64,000 nucleotides of DNA from the NCBI RefSeq assembly GCF_036227265.1, contig NZ_CP109446.1, forward strand, positions 6,155,001-6,219,000, read 5' to 3'. This document shows, in pieces, positions 1 to 12,644 of the stretch; the first letter of the stretch is position 1; the number at the start of each line of letters is the position of its first letter. Below the pieces are notes generated by a model. That model was not told where the DNA came from and searched no databases. It worked only from the letters and a program-made list of their open reading frames with translations. This DNA is from Streptomyces sp. NBC_01476. Its GTDB lineage: Bacteria > Actinomycetota > Actinomycetes > Streptomycetales > Streptomycetaceae. Made by a program: the position numbers and the translations under genes.

Positions 1-2985
<2,985 letters not shown>

Positions 2986-3078
2986 ATGTGTGCTCGCGTC
3001 CACTGTGTGGTTCTGAAACAACCAGCCACCAACCCCTACCTCTGGGTTTTCGGGGTGGGTTGGTGTGTGTTTCATGGT

Positions 3079-3197
3079 GTTTCGGTGGTCATAGCGTTAG
3101 GGAAACGCCCGGTTACATTCCGAACCCGGAAGCTAAGCCTTTCAGCGCCGATGGTACTGCAGGGGGGACCCTGTGGGAGAGTAGGACACCGCCGAAC
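3079..3197 (+). rRNA. 5S ribosomal RNA
   Basis: About 119 nt, beginning GTTTCGGTGGTCATAGCG and ending GACACCGCCGAAC, whose ends pair as helix I. The typical actinobacterial 5S core (CCCGGTTACATTCCGAACCC) is present. It lies about 90 nt after 23S and just before a strong terminator, so it is the last gene of the rRNA operon. Ends may be off by 1-2 nt. Confidence 0.97.
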
Positions 3198-3210
3198 AAA
3201 TCTTGAAAAG

Positions 3211-3252
3211 AAGCCCCGGCCCCTGAGCTTTGTCTCAGGGGCCGGGGCTTTT
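3211..3252 (+). terminator. rRNA operon terminator
   Basis: A perfect 16-bp GC-rich stem (3212-3227 with 3234-3249), 6-nt loop CTTTGT, followed by T's. Classic intrinsic terminator directly downstream of 5S. Confidence 0.93.
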
Positions 3253-3324
3253 CTGTTTGCCGTTACCCCGCGTTCACGTCGTGTCGGGACTCTGGCATCC
3301 CGACAGGCTCGGAGGTGTGGACAC

Positions 3325-4050
3325 GTGCAGATGACCACTGCAGGACGCCGGCACAGGATCGCTTCGGACTCGACAGCCTCCGCGTTGCGTGATGCCCTCG
3401 TTGAGCTGCGGATAGGCGCGGGCGACGAGGTGATCGTGCCGTCCTTCGGGCCCAGCGCGCCCGCCGACGCCGTACGCCTGGCCGGCGCCATAGCCGTCTT
3501 CGCCGACATCGACCCGCGGACCTTCTGCCTCGACCCCGAGGCGGTGGCGGCCGGCGTCACGTCCCGTACCGCCGCGATCCTCCCGGTGGGTGTCTTCGGG
3601 CACCCGGCCCCGCTGGAGCGGCTCGGTGAGGTGGCCGACCGCTGGTCGCTGGCCCTGGTCGAGGAGGGCGACGCGGGGGAGGACATCGGTGCCGTCGCCC
3701 GTCGCCGGGCGCACGCGCGGTTCCTGGACTCGGCGCTGACCGGGGTGATCGTGCCGTACACGGAGCCCGGTGCCCATCACCTCTACCACCAGTACACGGT
3801 GCGGGTGCCGGGCAACGGCCGGCCCGATCGGGACGCGTTCCGGCGCGCATTGGCCGCACGCGGAGTCAACGCGACGGTGAGCGTGCCGGTTCCGGTGCAC
3901 CGGATGCCCGCGCACCGCACCGGGACGATGCTGCCGCAGACCGAGCTGGTCTGTGCGGACACCCTCTCCCTGCCGGTGCATTCGGGGCTGACCCAGCGGG
4001 AGTTGACGCATATCACCGACGCCTGCAACGCGCTCGGCGGACTCATCTGA
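3325..4050 (+). CDS. DegT/DnrJ/EryC1-like protein without the PLP lysine
   Basis: 241 aa. The GTG start at 3325 is chosen because GGAGG (3311-3315) is 9 nt upstream; ATG 3331 is the alternative. The N-terminal half matches the DegT/DnrJ/EryC1/StrS aminotransferase fold (segment GAGDEVIVPSFGPSAPADAV, then FADIDPRTFCLDPEAV and AAILPVGVFGHPAPLERL). The C-terminal half matches its small domain (HHLYHQYTVRVPGNGRPDRD, then SVPVPVHR and LSLPVHSGL). The middle of the family is missing: after VEEGDAGEDIG the sequence jumps to the C-terminal part, removing the Schiff-base lysine region, and the usual IEDAAQ pyridine-binding Asp is replaced by VEEGDA. Usual family length is 360-400 aa, so catalysis as an aminotransferase is unlikely. 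Function unknown. It sits alone between the rRNA operon and a tRNA. Confidence 0.8.
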   Translation: MQMTTAGRRHRIASDSTASALRDALVELRIGAGDEVIVPSFGPSAPADAVRLAGAIAVFADIDPRTFCLDPEAVAAGVTSRTAAILPVGVFGHPAPLERLGEVADRWSLALVEEGDAGEDIGAVARRRAHARFLDSALTGVIVPYTEPGAHHLYHQYTVRVPGNGRPDRDAFRRALAARGVNATVSVPVPVHRMPAHRTGTMLPQTELVCADTLSLPVHSGLTQRELTHITDACNALGGLI

Positions 4051-4099
4051 CGGGTTTCTCCGCACCCCCTTCCATGGGTTAAGATCCTCTCGTCGACGC

Positions 4100-4172
4100 G
4101 CCCCAATAGCTCAGTCGGTAGAGCGTCTCCATGGTAAGGAGAAGGTCTACGGTTCGATTCCGTATTGGGGCT
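4100..4172 (+). tRNA. tRNA-Thr (anticodon GGT)
   Basis: Folds as a full cloverleaf: acceptor GCCCCAA/TTGGGGC, D arm GCTC/GAGC, anticodon stem TCTCC/GGAGA with loop ATGGTAA (anticodon GGT, reads ACC/ACT), T arm TACGG-TTCGATT-CCGTA, discriminator T. CCA is not encoded. A TAAGAT box at 4080-4085 is a plausible -10 element. Confidence 0.96.
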
Positions 4173-4181
4173 CTGACAGCG

Positions 4182-4211
4182 AAAAGCCCCCGCCGACAGG
4201 CGGGGGCTTTT
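4182..4211. terminator. Bidirectional terminator between tRNA-Thr and the OsaC-like gene
   Basis: Perfect 9-bp stem GCCCCCGCC (4186-4194) / GGCGGGGGC (4199-4207) with loop GACA, flanked by AAAA and TTTT, so it can end transcription on both strands. It separates the tRNA from the convergent phosphatase gene. Confidence 0.9.
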
Positions 4212-4240
4212 CCGTTCTCCCCAACTCTTCGTACCGTCCC

Positions 4241-6949
4241 CTACTTCGGGACCCGCATCGCCAGAATCGCCATGTCGTCCGAGGGCGCGTCGGAGGCGAA
4301 GCGTTCCACCGCCCGCTGGATGCGGGCCGCGACCGCGCCGGCGGTGAGGCCGGTGCAGGTGGCGAGGACATCGGCGAGGCCGTCGTCACCGAGCATCCGG
4401 CTGCCCTCGCGGCGTTCGGTGACGCCGTCGGTGACGCAGAGCAGGACGTCTCCCGGGTCCAGGGTGATGGACTGCTCGAAGAGCTCCAGGTCCTCCATCA
4501 CGCCCAGCAGCGGCTGTGGTTCCGCGGCCGGCTCCACCGTGCCGTCGGGTCGCAGGCGCAGCGGGAGGGGATGGCCGGCGCAGACCATGCGCAGGACCGC
4601 GCTGCCGTCCTGCTGCGGCCACAGCTCGCCGTAAAGGAGCGTCAGGAAGCGGCTGCGGGCGCCCTCGTCGAGGATGGCGGCGTTGAGCCGCTCCAGGACC
4701 GCGGGGCCGCCGAAGCCCTCGCGGGCGAGCAGGCGCAGGGCGTGCCGGGCCAGGCCGGTGACGGCGGCGGCCTCCGGGCCCGTACCGCAGACGTCGCCGA
4801 TGGCGAAGCCCCAGCAGCCGTCGCGGATCGGGAAGAGGTCGTAGAAGTCGCCGCCGACCTCGTTGCCCTCGCCGGCCGCCCGGTAGACGACCTCGACCTC
4901 GACGCCGGGGACCCGGGGCAGCTCGGGCGGCAGCAGGCTGCGTTGGAGGGCCTGGCTGATGGCGGTGCGCTCGCTGTAGAGGCGGGCGTTGTCCAGCGCC
5001 AGGGCGGCCCGGCGGGACAGGTCCTCGGCGAGTTCCAGGATCTCCTGGCGGAAGCGTTCGTCGGTGGGCTTGCCGAGGGTCAGCATGCCGATGACGCGGT
5101 TCCTGGCGACCAGCGGCAGGACGACCGTCTCGCCGCCCACGGCGGCCGCGGTGGCCAGCTGGATGCCGGGGGTGCTGGCGCGGGCGCCGGCCGCCGCGGT
5201 GGTGGCACCGACGCCCAGGCTGCGCAGGGAGGCGCGCAGGGCGCTGGAGTGGGCCACGTCCGAGGGGTCGGTCCAGACCCGGGCGCCGGGGGTCGGGTCG
5301 GGGTCGGGCGGGCGCACCTGGGAGAGCAGCGCCTTGATGCCGTCGATGCGGTCCTCGTCCTCGTGCAGGACGAAGGCCAGCTCGGGTTCCGACTGCGACT
5401 GCTCGGCGATGGTGTAGACGGCGCACCAGCTGGCCAGTGTGGGGACCGTCATCTGTGCCATCAGGGCGAGCGTCTGGTCGCGCTCCAGGGTGCCGGCGAG
5501 CAGGTCGGACGCCTCCACGAGGAAGGAGAGCGAGCCGCGGCGCAGCCGTTCGAGTTCGGTGAGGCGGGCGCTCTCCACGGCGAGCGCGATCCGGTCCGCG
5601 GCGAACTGCAGCCGCAGTGCCTCCTGGTTGGAGTAGCGGCCGGGGGCCTCGCAGGCGACGCCGATGGAGCCGGTCAGGCGCCCCTCGACCTTCAGCGGGA
5701 CGGTGACGACCGAGCGCATGCCGGTGCCGGAGAGCAGCGGTACGGCGCCGGGGACTGCGGTGAGGTCCTCGTGGACGGCGGGCATCCGGGCGCTGCCGTA
5801 GCGGCCGGTGCCGGCCTCGACGGGGACCCGGGCGAACCGCTGGCGGGCCGAGGGGAGGCCGGTGGAGGCGCGTACTTCCAGTTCGGTCTCGTCGTCGGTG
5901 GCGAGCAGCAGGTAGGCGGCGTCGCCGTCGAGCATGTCCCGGGCGCGTTCCACGGTGCGCTGGAGCAGGCCGTCGAGGTCGTCGGGGGCGGGGGAGCCGA
6001 TGAAGACTTCGAAGGCGTCGGTGCTCTTTCCGCGCTGGGTGAGGCCGGTGTCGGAGTGGGCAGGCCCGCGGGCCGGGGACTGCAGGATCGCGCGTTCCTC
6101 GGCGCGTACCAGCAGGCAGACCGTGGAGGGCTCGCCGGCGCTGTCGCGGACCCGCAGGTGGGAGCCGTAGACCGGCAGGACGCGGCCGTCGGCGTCGCGG
6201 AGGCCGTAGGTGCCCTCCCAGCGGGAGAGCTGGAGGGCGTCGGCGAGGCCGATGCCGGTGCCGGGGGTCTGCGGCCAGGCGGTGATGTCGGTGAGGGAGG
6301 TGCCGAGTATGTCGGCGGGGGCGTGGCCGAAGAGGTCGGTGGCGTCGTCGTTCCAGCGGGTGATGGTGCCGCGGCCGTCGGCCTGGATCACCGCGACCCG
6401 GACCCGTTCGTCGGCGACCGGCAGCTCGGTGGTAGGCAGCACCGGTCCGGCCGAGCGGGTGCCGGCCGGGCGTTCTGGCAGGTCGAGCTGGAACCAGACG
6501 GTCTTGCCCGCCCCGGTGTACTCCACGCCCCAGCGGCCGGCGAGGGCGGCGCAGAGCAGCAGGCCGCGGCCGCCTTCGTTGTCGCCGTCGCGGAACTGCC
6601 GGCCCCGGCCCTGCATCGGGATCTCGCGCTCGGGGTAGTGGTCGGCGACCTCGACCCGGACCGCGGTGTCGTACCGCAGGCAGGTCACATCGGCGGCCGT
6701 ACCGGCGTGGACCACCGCATTGGTGACGAGTTCGCTGGTCAGGACGACGGCGTCGTCCACGATGTCGGCGAAGCCCCAGCCGTGCAGGGTGTCGCGGACG
6801 AAGGCCCGGGCGACGGCGACCGACCGTCCCACTGGTTCGAAGCTGGCCGCTGCCCGCGCCGTGATCACCGGTCTCCTCGCTGCTGCTCGTGACTGGACGG
6901 GCGCGACCGTGGCGTCCGTCGACGTGCCGCCGCGCTGTCGAACTTTCAC
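4241..6949 (-). CDS. osaC: OsaC-like ATPase-PAS-GAF-GAF-PP2C regulator of stress sigma factor
   Basis: 902 aa. The GTG start at 6949 is preceded by GGGAG with about 6 nt spacing. Domain order: HATPase_c_2/RsbW-like anti-sigma kinase module (about 30-155; TSELVTNAVVHAG, then GGRGLLL), PAS (about 180-290), two GAF domains (about 320-610), and a SpoIIE/RsbU-type PP2C phosphatase (about 660-900; VGGDFYDLFPI, IGDVCGTGPEAA, ending SDDMAILAMRV). No membrane segment or signal peptide, so cytosolic. The architecture and divergent placement beside osaA/osaB match S. coelicolor OsaC, which modulates SigB activity after osmotic shock (family knowledge). The natural substrates would be SigB anti-sigma or anti-anti-sigma proteins; none is encoded nearby. 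The divergent spacer to osaA is 250 bp. Confidence 0.9.
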   Translation of the reverse strand: MKVRQRGGTSTDATVAPVQSRAAARRPVITARAAASFEPVGRSVAVARAFVRDTLHGWGFADIVDDAVVLTSELVTNAVVHAGTAADVTCLRYDTAVRVEVADHYPEREIPMQGRGRQFRDGDNEGGRGLLLCAALAGRWGVEYTGAGKTVWFQLDLPERPAGTRSAGPVLPTTELPVADERVRVAVIQADGRGTITRWNDDATDLFGHAPADILGTSLTDITAWPQTPGTGIGLADALQLSRWEGTYGLRDADGRVLPVYGSHLRVRDSAGEPSTVCLLVRAEERAILQSPARGPAHSDTGLTQRGKSTDAFEVFIGSPAPDDLDGLLQRTVERARDMLDGDAAYLLLATDDETELEVRASTGLPSARQRFARVPVEAGTGRYGSARMPAVHEDLTAVPGAVPLLSGTGMRSVVTVPLKVEGRLTGSIGVACEAPGRYSNQEALRLQFAADRIALAVESARLTELERLRRGSLSFLVEASDLLAGTLERDQTLALMAQMTVPTLASWCAVYTIAEQSQSEPELAFVLHEDEDRIDGIKALLSQVRPPDPDPTPGARVWTDPSDVAHSSALRASLRSLGVGATTAAAGARASTPGIQLATAAAVGGETVVLPLVARNRVIGMLTLGKPTDERFRQEILELAEDLSRRAALALDNARLYSERTAISQALQRSLLPPELPRVPGVEVEVVYRAAGEGNEVGGDFYDLFPIRDGCWGFAIGDVCGTGPEAAAVTGLARHALRLLAREGFGGPAVLERLNAAILDEGARSRFLTLLYGELWPQQDGSAVLRMVCAGHPLPLRLRPDGTVEPAAEPQPLLGVMEDLELFEQSITLDPGDVLLCVTDGVTERREGSRMLGDDGLADVLATCTGLTAGAVAARIQRAVERFASDAPSDDMAILAMRVPK

Positions 6950-7199
6950 CGGCGGCTCCCTGGAGGTGTGCGACCCGTCGGAGGGGACGGGTCCCCCCTG
7001 ACAACAGAGCCAGGTTACTGACCCCCGGGTACGCCGCGTGCGCCGGTTGCGGGTGTTTCCACCCCGAAACGTGCCGGGTGACATATGCGATGCTGCCGAA
7101 CTGTTATGGCCGGACGGGGCGAGGGTGAAACACTGGGGATGCTCGCAAGGCAGCAATCTTGCTCATCTGCAGGTCGGTCGACCCTCCGGGAGGGACACG

Positions 7200-10100
7200 G
7201 TGGAGTCTGGCGCATCGGCGCGGGGCGCAGTCACGCGTACGAAGAACGGGCGGTCGCGCGGCAGCGGGACCGTGGAGGTCGACGCCGCCGCGCTCGCCAA
7301 GCTGCACGGAGCGCTGGCCGCGATGCGGGACGGCAACTTCCGCAAGCGGCTTCCGGTGACCGGCGAGGGCCCGATGGCCGAGATCGCGGAGGTCTTCAAC
7401 GAGGTCGCGGACCGTAATCAGCACCTCACCGGGGAGCTGGCGCGGGTCCGGCGGGTGGTCGGCCGGGAGGGCAAGCTCAAGGAGCGGCTGCAGACCGGTG
7501 ACAGCGAGGGCGCCTGGGCGGCCGCGATCGAGGCGTCCAACGCGCTCGTGGACGACCTGGTGCGGCCGGTGTCCGAGGTCGGGCGGGTGCTGTCGGCGGT
7601 GGCCGAGGGCGACCTGGTGCAGCGGATGGACCTGCGGGCGCAGAACGCCGACGGGTCGGCGCACCCCTTGCGCGGCGAGTTCCTGAAGGTCGGCCGTACG
7701 GTCAACGGGCTGGTCGACCAGCTGTCCGCGTTCACCGACGAGGTGACGCGGGTGGCGAGCGAGGTCGGCACCGAGGGCAAGCTCGGCGGGCAGGCGAAGG
7801 TCCGCGGGATGGCCGGGTCGTGGAAGGACCTCACGGACTCGGTCAACACCATGGCGTACCGGCTGACCGCCCAGGTCCGCGACATCGCGCTGGTCACCCA
7901 GGCGGTGCTGAAGGGCGACCTGTCGCGCAAGGTCACCGTGCATGTCGCCGGTGAGATGCTGGAGCTGAAGAACACCGTCAATTCGATGGTGGACCAGCTC
8001 TCGTCCTTCTCCTCGGAGGTCACCCGGGTCGCCCGGGAGGTCGGCACCGAGGGTGAGCTGGGCGGGCAGGCGCAGGTGCCCGGCGTGGCCGGGGTGTGGA
8101 AGGACCTGACCGACTCGGTCAATCTGATGGCCGGGAATCTGACCGCGCAGGTGCGGGACATCGCGCAGGTCACCACGGCGGTCGCCAACGGCGACCTGAC
8201 GCAGAAGATCACCATCGGGGCGCGCGGCGAGGTCGCGCAGCTCGCCGAGACGATCAACGCGATGACCGCGACGCTGCGGACCTTCGCCGACGAGGTGACC
8301 CGGGTGGCCGGGGAGATCGGCGCGGAGGGGCAGCTCGGCGGCCAGGCGCAGGTGCCGGGCGCCGCGGGCACCTGGAAGGACCTCACCGATTCGGTGAACA
8401 CCGCCTTCCGCAACCTGACCGCGCAGGTGCGGGACATCGCGCAGGTCACCACGGCGGTCGCGGGCGGCGACCTGTCCCAGAAGGTCACGGTGGACGTCTC
8501 CGGCGAGATGCTGGAGCTGAAGAACACCGTGAACTCGATGGTGGGCCAGCTCTCCTCGTTCGGTGACGAGGTGACGCGGGTGGCCCGCGAGGTGGGCGTC
8601 GAGGGCATCCTCGGCGGGCAGGCGCAGGTCTCCGGTGCGGCCGGCACCTGGAAGGACCTGACCGACTCCGTCAACACCGCCTTCCGCAACCTCACCGGCC
8701 AGGTCCGTAACATCGCGCAGGTCACCACCGCGGTCGCCAACGGCGATCTGACGCAGAAGGTCACGGTGGACGTCTCCGGCGAGATGCTGGAACTGAAGAA
8801 CACCGTGAACCGGATGGTGGACCAGCTCGGTTCCTTCTCCGCGCAGGTGACGCGGATGGCCACCGACGTGGGCACGGAGGGCCGCCTCGGCGGGCAGGCC
8901 CGGGTGGACGGCGTCTCGGGCACGTGGAAGGACCTCACCGACTCCGTCAACTTCATGGCCGGCAACCTGACCTCCCAGGTCCGGCAGATCGCCCAGGTCA
9001 CCACCGCGGTCGCGCGGGGTGACCTGTCGCAGAAGATCGACGTGGACGCGCGGGGCGAGATCCTGGAGCTGAAGAACACCATCAATACGATGGTCGACCA
9101 GCTGTCGTCCTTCGCCGAGCAGGTGACCCGGGTGGCCCGTGAGGTGGGCACCGACGGTCGGCTCGGTGGTCAGGCGCAGGTGCCGGGCGTCGCCGGTGTC
9201 TGGCGCGATCTGACCGACTCGGTGAACTTCATGGCCGGGAACCTCACCGGCCAGGTCCGTAACATCGCGCAGGTCGCGACGGCCGTCGCGCGCGGTGACC
9301 TGTCGCAGAAGATCGACGTGGACGCCAAGGGCGAGATCCTCGAACTGAAGAACACCCTGAACACGATGGTCGACCAGCTGTCGTCCTTCGCCGAGCAGGT
9401 GACGCGGGTGGCCCGCGAGGTGGGCACCGAGGGCATCCTGGGCGGGCAGGCCGAGGTGAAGGGAGTCTCGGGCACCTGGAAGGACCTCACGCAGTCCGTC
9501 AACTTCATGGCGAACAACCTGACGTCGCAGGTCCGCAACATCGCCGATGTGACGAGCGCGGTCGCCCAGGGCGACCTGTCGCGGAAGATCACCGTCGATG
9601 CCAAGGGCGAGATCCTGGCGCTGGTCACCACGGTCAACACCATGGTGGACACCCTGTCGGCGTTCGGTGACGAGGTGACCCGTGTCGCCCGCGAGGTGGG
9701 TACGGAAGGCCAGCTGGGCGGTCAGGCGCGGGTGCGGGACGCGTCCGGCATCTGGAAGGACCTCACCGACAACGTCAACCTGATGGCCAACAACCTGACC
9801 AGCCAGGTGCGTTCGATCTCCTCGGTGGCCGCGGCGGTCGCCAACGGCGATCTGACGAAGAAGATCGACGTGGACGCCCGGGGCGAGATCCTGGAGCTGA
9901 AGAACACCATCAACACGATGGTGGACACGCTCTCCGCCTTCGGTGACGAGGTCACCCGCGTCGCCCGCGAGGTCGGTACCGAGGGCATCCTGGGCGGCCA
10001 GGCGCGGGTGCCGGGCGTGGCGGGCACCTGGAAGGACCTCACCGAGTCCGTCAACGGCATGGCGTCCAACCTGACCGGTCAGGTGCGGCAGATCGCGCAG

Positions 10101-12644
10101 GTCACCACGGCGGTGGCCCGCGGTGACCTGTCCAAGAAGATCGACGTGGACGCGCGCGGCGAGATCCTGGAGCTCAAGACCACCATCAACACCATGGTCG
10201 GGCAGCTGTCGGCCTTCGGTGACGAGGTGACCCGGGTGGCCCGCGAGGTGGGCACCGAAGGCCGCCTCGGCGGTCAGGCGCGGGTGCCGGACGTCTCCGG
10301 TATCTGGAAGGACCTCACCGAGTCGGTGAACCTGATGGCCAACAACCTCACCTCGCAGGTCCGCAACATCGCCCAGGTCGCCACCGCGGTGACCCGCGGC
10401 GATCTGAACCTGCGGATCGACGTGGACGCGGCCGGCGAGATCCTGGAGCTGCAGGACTACATCAACACGATGATCGTCCGGCTGCGGGAGACCACGCTCG
10501 CCAACAAGGAGCAGGACTGGCTCAAGGGCAACCTGGCCCGGATCTCCGGTCTGATGCAGGGCCGCCGGGACCTCGGCGACGTGGCCGCGCTGATCATGAG
10601 CGAGCTGACACCGGTGGTGTCCGCGCAGCACGGCGCGTTCTTCCTCGCCGACGACACCACGGAGATCGGCGAGGAGTACGAACTGCGGCCGATCGGCAGC
10701 TACGGCTTCTCCCGCAAGTTCCTGTCCACGGTGTTCCTGCCCGGCGAGGGGCTGATCGGGCAGGCCGCGGTGGAGAAGCGCAGCATCCTGGTCGAGCACG
10801 TGCCGCCGGGTTACCTGAAGATCACCTCGGGGCTCGGCGAAGCGCCGCCGTCCCATGTGATCGTGCTGCCGGTGCTCTTCGAGGGCCGGGTGCTCGGGGT
10901 GATCGAGCTGGCCGCGTTCCAGCCGTTCACCCAGATCCAGAAGGACTTCCTGAACCAGATCACCGACATCATCGCGATCAGCGTCAACACCATCTCGGTC
11001 AACACCAAGACCGAAGGGCTGCTGAAGCAGTCGCAGGAACTGACCGAGCAGTTGCAGGAACGCTCCGCGGAGCTGGAGAGCCGGCAGCGGGCGCTGGAGA
11101 TGTCCAACGCCGAACTGGAGGACAAGGCCGAGCTGCTGGCCAGGCAGAACCGCGACATCGAGGTGAAGAACACCGAGATCGAAGAGGCCCGGCAGGTGCT
11201 GGAGGAGCGCGCCGAGCAACTGGCGGTCTCGATGCGCTACAAGTCCGAGTTCCTGGCGAACATGTCGCACGAGCTGCGCACACCGCTCAACTCGCTGCTC
11301 ATTCTCGCCAAACTGCTGGCCGACAACGCCGACGGCAACCTGTCGCCGAAGCAGGTCGAGTTCGCCCAGACCATCCACGGCGCCGGCTCCGACCTGCTGC
11401 AGCTGATCAACGACATCCTGGACCTGTCGAAGGTCGAGGCCGGCAAGATGGACGTCTCGCCGACCCGGATCGCGCTGGTGCAGCTGGTCGACTACGTCGA
11501 GGCCACCTTCCGGCCGCTGACCGCGGAGAAGGGCCTGGACTTCTCGGTCCGGGTCTCGCCCGAGCTGCCGGTGACCCTGCACACCGACGAGCAGCGGCTG
11601 CTCCAGGTGCTGCGCAACCTGCTCTCCAACGCGGTGAAGTTCACCGACAGCGGTTCGGTGGAGCTGGTGATCCGGCCGGCGACGACGGAGGTGCCGCAGT
11701 CCATCCGCGAGCAGATGCTGGAGGCCGGCACCCTGCGGGAGGCCGACCAGCCGATGATCGCCTTCTCGGTCACCGACACCGGTATCGGCATCGCGGCCGG
11801 CAAGATGCGGGTGATCTTCGAGGCGTTCAAGCAGGCCGACGGCACCACCAGCCGCAAGTACGGCGGTACGGGCCTGGGCCTGTCGATCAGCCGGGAGATC
11901 GCCCGGCTGCTGGGCGGCGAGATCCACGCCGACAGCCAGCCCGGCCGCGGCTCGACCTTCACCCTGTACCTGCCGATGAGCATCGGCGAGGTGCCGCCGG
12001 CGCTGCCGCAACTGCCGCCCGGGGGATACACCGAGACCGAGGAGGCCGCCCAGGGCCGCACCCGCAGCCCCGGCAGCAGCCTGGCCCGGCTGCGCCGCCG
12101 CTCGGCGCTGCCGCCGGCCCAGCACCCGGCGACCGCCAACGGTTCCTCGGGCGGCTCGGCCAACGGGCACGGCAGCCCCAACGGCAACGGGCAGACGCCG
12201 AACGCGGCACCGGAACAGTGGGTGGACGCCGGACAGGGGGACACCTACGCGGGCTTCTCCGGCGGCTTCAGCGGCGAGAAGGTGCTGATCGTCGACGACG
12301 ACATCCGTAACGTCTTCGCGCTCACCAGTGTCCTGGAGCAGTTCGGCCTCACCGTGCTCTACGCGGAGAACGGGCGGGAGGGCATCGAGGTGCTGGAGCA
12401 GTACGACGACATCGCCGTGGTGCTGATGGACATCATGATGCCGGAGATGGACGGCTACGCGACGACCACGGCGATCCGCAAGATGCCGCAGTTCGCCGGG
12501 CTGCCGATCATCGCGCTCACCGCCAAGGCGATGAAGGGCGATCGTGAGAAGGCCATCGACTCAGGAGCGTCGGATTATGTGACGAAACCCGTGGACACTG
12601 ATCATCTGCTCACACTCATGGAACAGTGGATGCACGCACGCTGA
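7200..12644 (+). CDS. osaA: OsaA-like cytosolic poly-HAMP hybrid histidine kinase
   Basis: 1814 aa. The GTG start at 7200 has GGGAGG about 6 nt upstream. The N-terminal ~1100 residues are HAMP-like modules: two diverged copies, then from residue 223 nine complete 92-aa repeats and a tenth partial one, in exact 276-bp register. Each contains QVR-I--V--AV--GDL and a linker near W-DLT-SVN. Then GAF (about 1110-1265), a coiled coil (about 1275-1345), HisKA with phospho-acceptor His1357 (SHELRTPLNS), HATPase_c (NLLSNAVKF, DTGIGI, GGTGLGLSI), a disordered Gly/Asn/Ser linker, and a receiver domain with Asp1744 (LMDIMMPEMDG). No transmembrane helix. The design recalls fungal group III (Nik1/Os-1) osmosensing kinases. 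Its S. coelicolor counterpart OsaA is linked to osmoadaptation; the likely phosphotransfer partner is the OsaB-like protein downstream. Confidence 0.92.
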   Translation: MESGASARGAVTRTKNGRSRGSGTVEVDAAALAKLHGALAAMRDGNFRKRLPVTGEGPMAEIAEVFNEVADRNQHLTGELARVRRVVGREGKLKERLQTGDSEGAWAAAIEASNALVDDLVRPVSEVGRVLSAVAEGDLVQRMDLRAQNADGSAHPLRGEFLKVGRTVNGLVDQLSAFTDEVTRVASEVGTEGKLGGQAKVRGMAGSWKDLTDSVNTMAYRLTAQVRDIALVTQAVLKGDLSRKVTVHVAGEMLELKNTVNSMVDQLSSFSSEVTRVAREVGTEGELGGQAQVPGVAGVWKDLTDSVNLMAGNLTAQVRDIAQVTTAVANGDLTQKITIGARGEVAQLAETINAMTATLRTFADEVTRVAGEIGAEGQLGGQAQVPGAAGTWKDLTDSVNTAFRNLTAQVRDIAQVTTAVAGGDLSQKVTVDVSGEMLELKNTVNSMVGQLSSFGDEVTRVAREVGVEGILGGQAQVSGAAGTWKDLTDSVNTAFRNLTGQVRNIAQVTTAVANGDLTQKVTVDVSGEMLELKNTVNRMVDQLGSFSAQVTRMATDVGTEGRLGGQARVDGVSGTWKDLTDSVNFMAGNLTSQVRQIAQVTTAVARGDLSQKIDVDARGEILELKNTINTMVDQLSSFAEQVTRVAREVGTDGRLGGQAQVPGVAGVWRDLTDSVNFMAGNLTGQVRNIAQVATAVARGDLSQKIDVDAKGEILELKNTLNTMVDQLSSFAEQVTRVAREVGTEGILGGQAEVKGVSGTWKDLTQSVNFMANNLTSQVRNIADVTSAVAQGDLSRKITVDAKGEILALVTTVNTMVDTLSAFGDEVTRVAREVGTEGQLGGQARVRDASGIWKDLTDNVNLMANNLTSQVRSISSVAAAVANGDLTKKIDVDARGEILELKNTINTMVDTLSAFGDEVTRVAREVGTEGILGGQARVPGVAGTWKDLTESVNGMASNLTGQVRQIAQVTTAVARGDLSKKIDVDARGEILELKTTINTMVGQLSAFGDEVTRVAREVGTEGRLGGQARVPDVSGIWKDLTESVNLMANNLTSQVRNIAQVATAVTRGDLNLRIDVDAAGEILELQDYINTMIVRLRETTLANKEQDWLKGNLARISGLMQGRRDLGDVAALIMSELTPVVSAQHGAFFLADDTTEIGEEYELRPIGSYGFSRKFLSTVFLPGEGLIGQAAVEKRSILVEHVPPGYLKITSGLGEAPPSHVIVLPVLFEGRVLGVIELAAFQPFTQIQKDFLNQITDIIAISVNTISVNTKTEGLLKQSQELTEQLQERSAELESRQRALEMSNAELEDKAELLARQNRDIEVKNTEIEEARQVLEERAEQLAVSMRYKSEFLANMSHELRTPLNSLLILAKLLADNADGNLSPKQVEFAQTIHGAGSDLLQLINDILDLSKVEAGKMDVSPTRIALVQLVDYVEATFRPLTAEKGLDFSVRVSPELPVTLHTDEQRLLQVLRNLLSNAVKFTDSGSVELVIRPATTEVPQSIREQMLEAGTLREADQPMIAFSVTDTGIGIAAGKMRVIFEAFKQADGTTSRKYGGTGLGLSISREIARLLGGEIHADSQPGRGSTFTLYLPMSIGEVPPALPQLPPGGYTETEEAAQGRTRSPGSSLARLRRRSALPPAQHPATANGSSGGSANGHGSPNGNGQTPNAAPEQWVDAGQGDTYAGFSGGFSGEKVLIVDDDIRNVFALTSVLEQFGLTVLYAENGREGIEVLEQYDDIAVVLMDIMMPEMDGYATTTAIRKMPQFAGLPIIALTAKAMKGDREKAIDSGASDYVTKPVDTDHLLTLMEQWMHAR

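Noticed and set aside
4571..6892. Long Gly/Ala/Asp-rich open frame antisense to the OsaC-like gene
   Set aside because: Composition is that of a shadow frame; no motif or ribosome site, while the minus strand encodes a full phosphatase.
7027..7032. GGGTAC as a SigB -10 box between osaC and osaA
   Set aside because: No GNNT element at 14-16 nt upstream on the + strand.
7866..10490. CRISPR array or transposon-derived repeats
   Set aside because: The 276-bp repeats are in-frame protein repeats of HAMP modules.
7104..12170. Very long open frame antisense to osaA
   Set aside because: A by-product of GC-rich third positions opposite a repeat-rich gene; no domains, and the + strand protein has clear kinase motifs.
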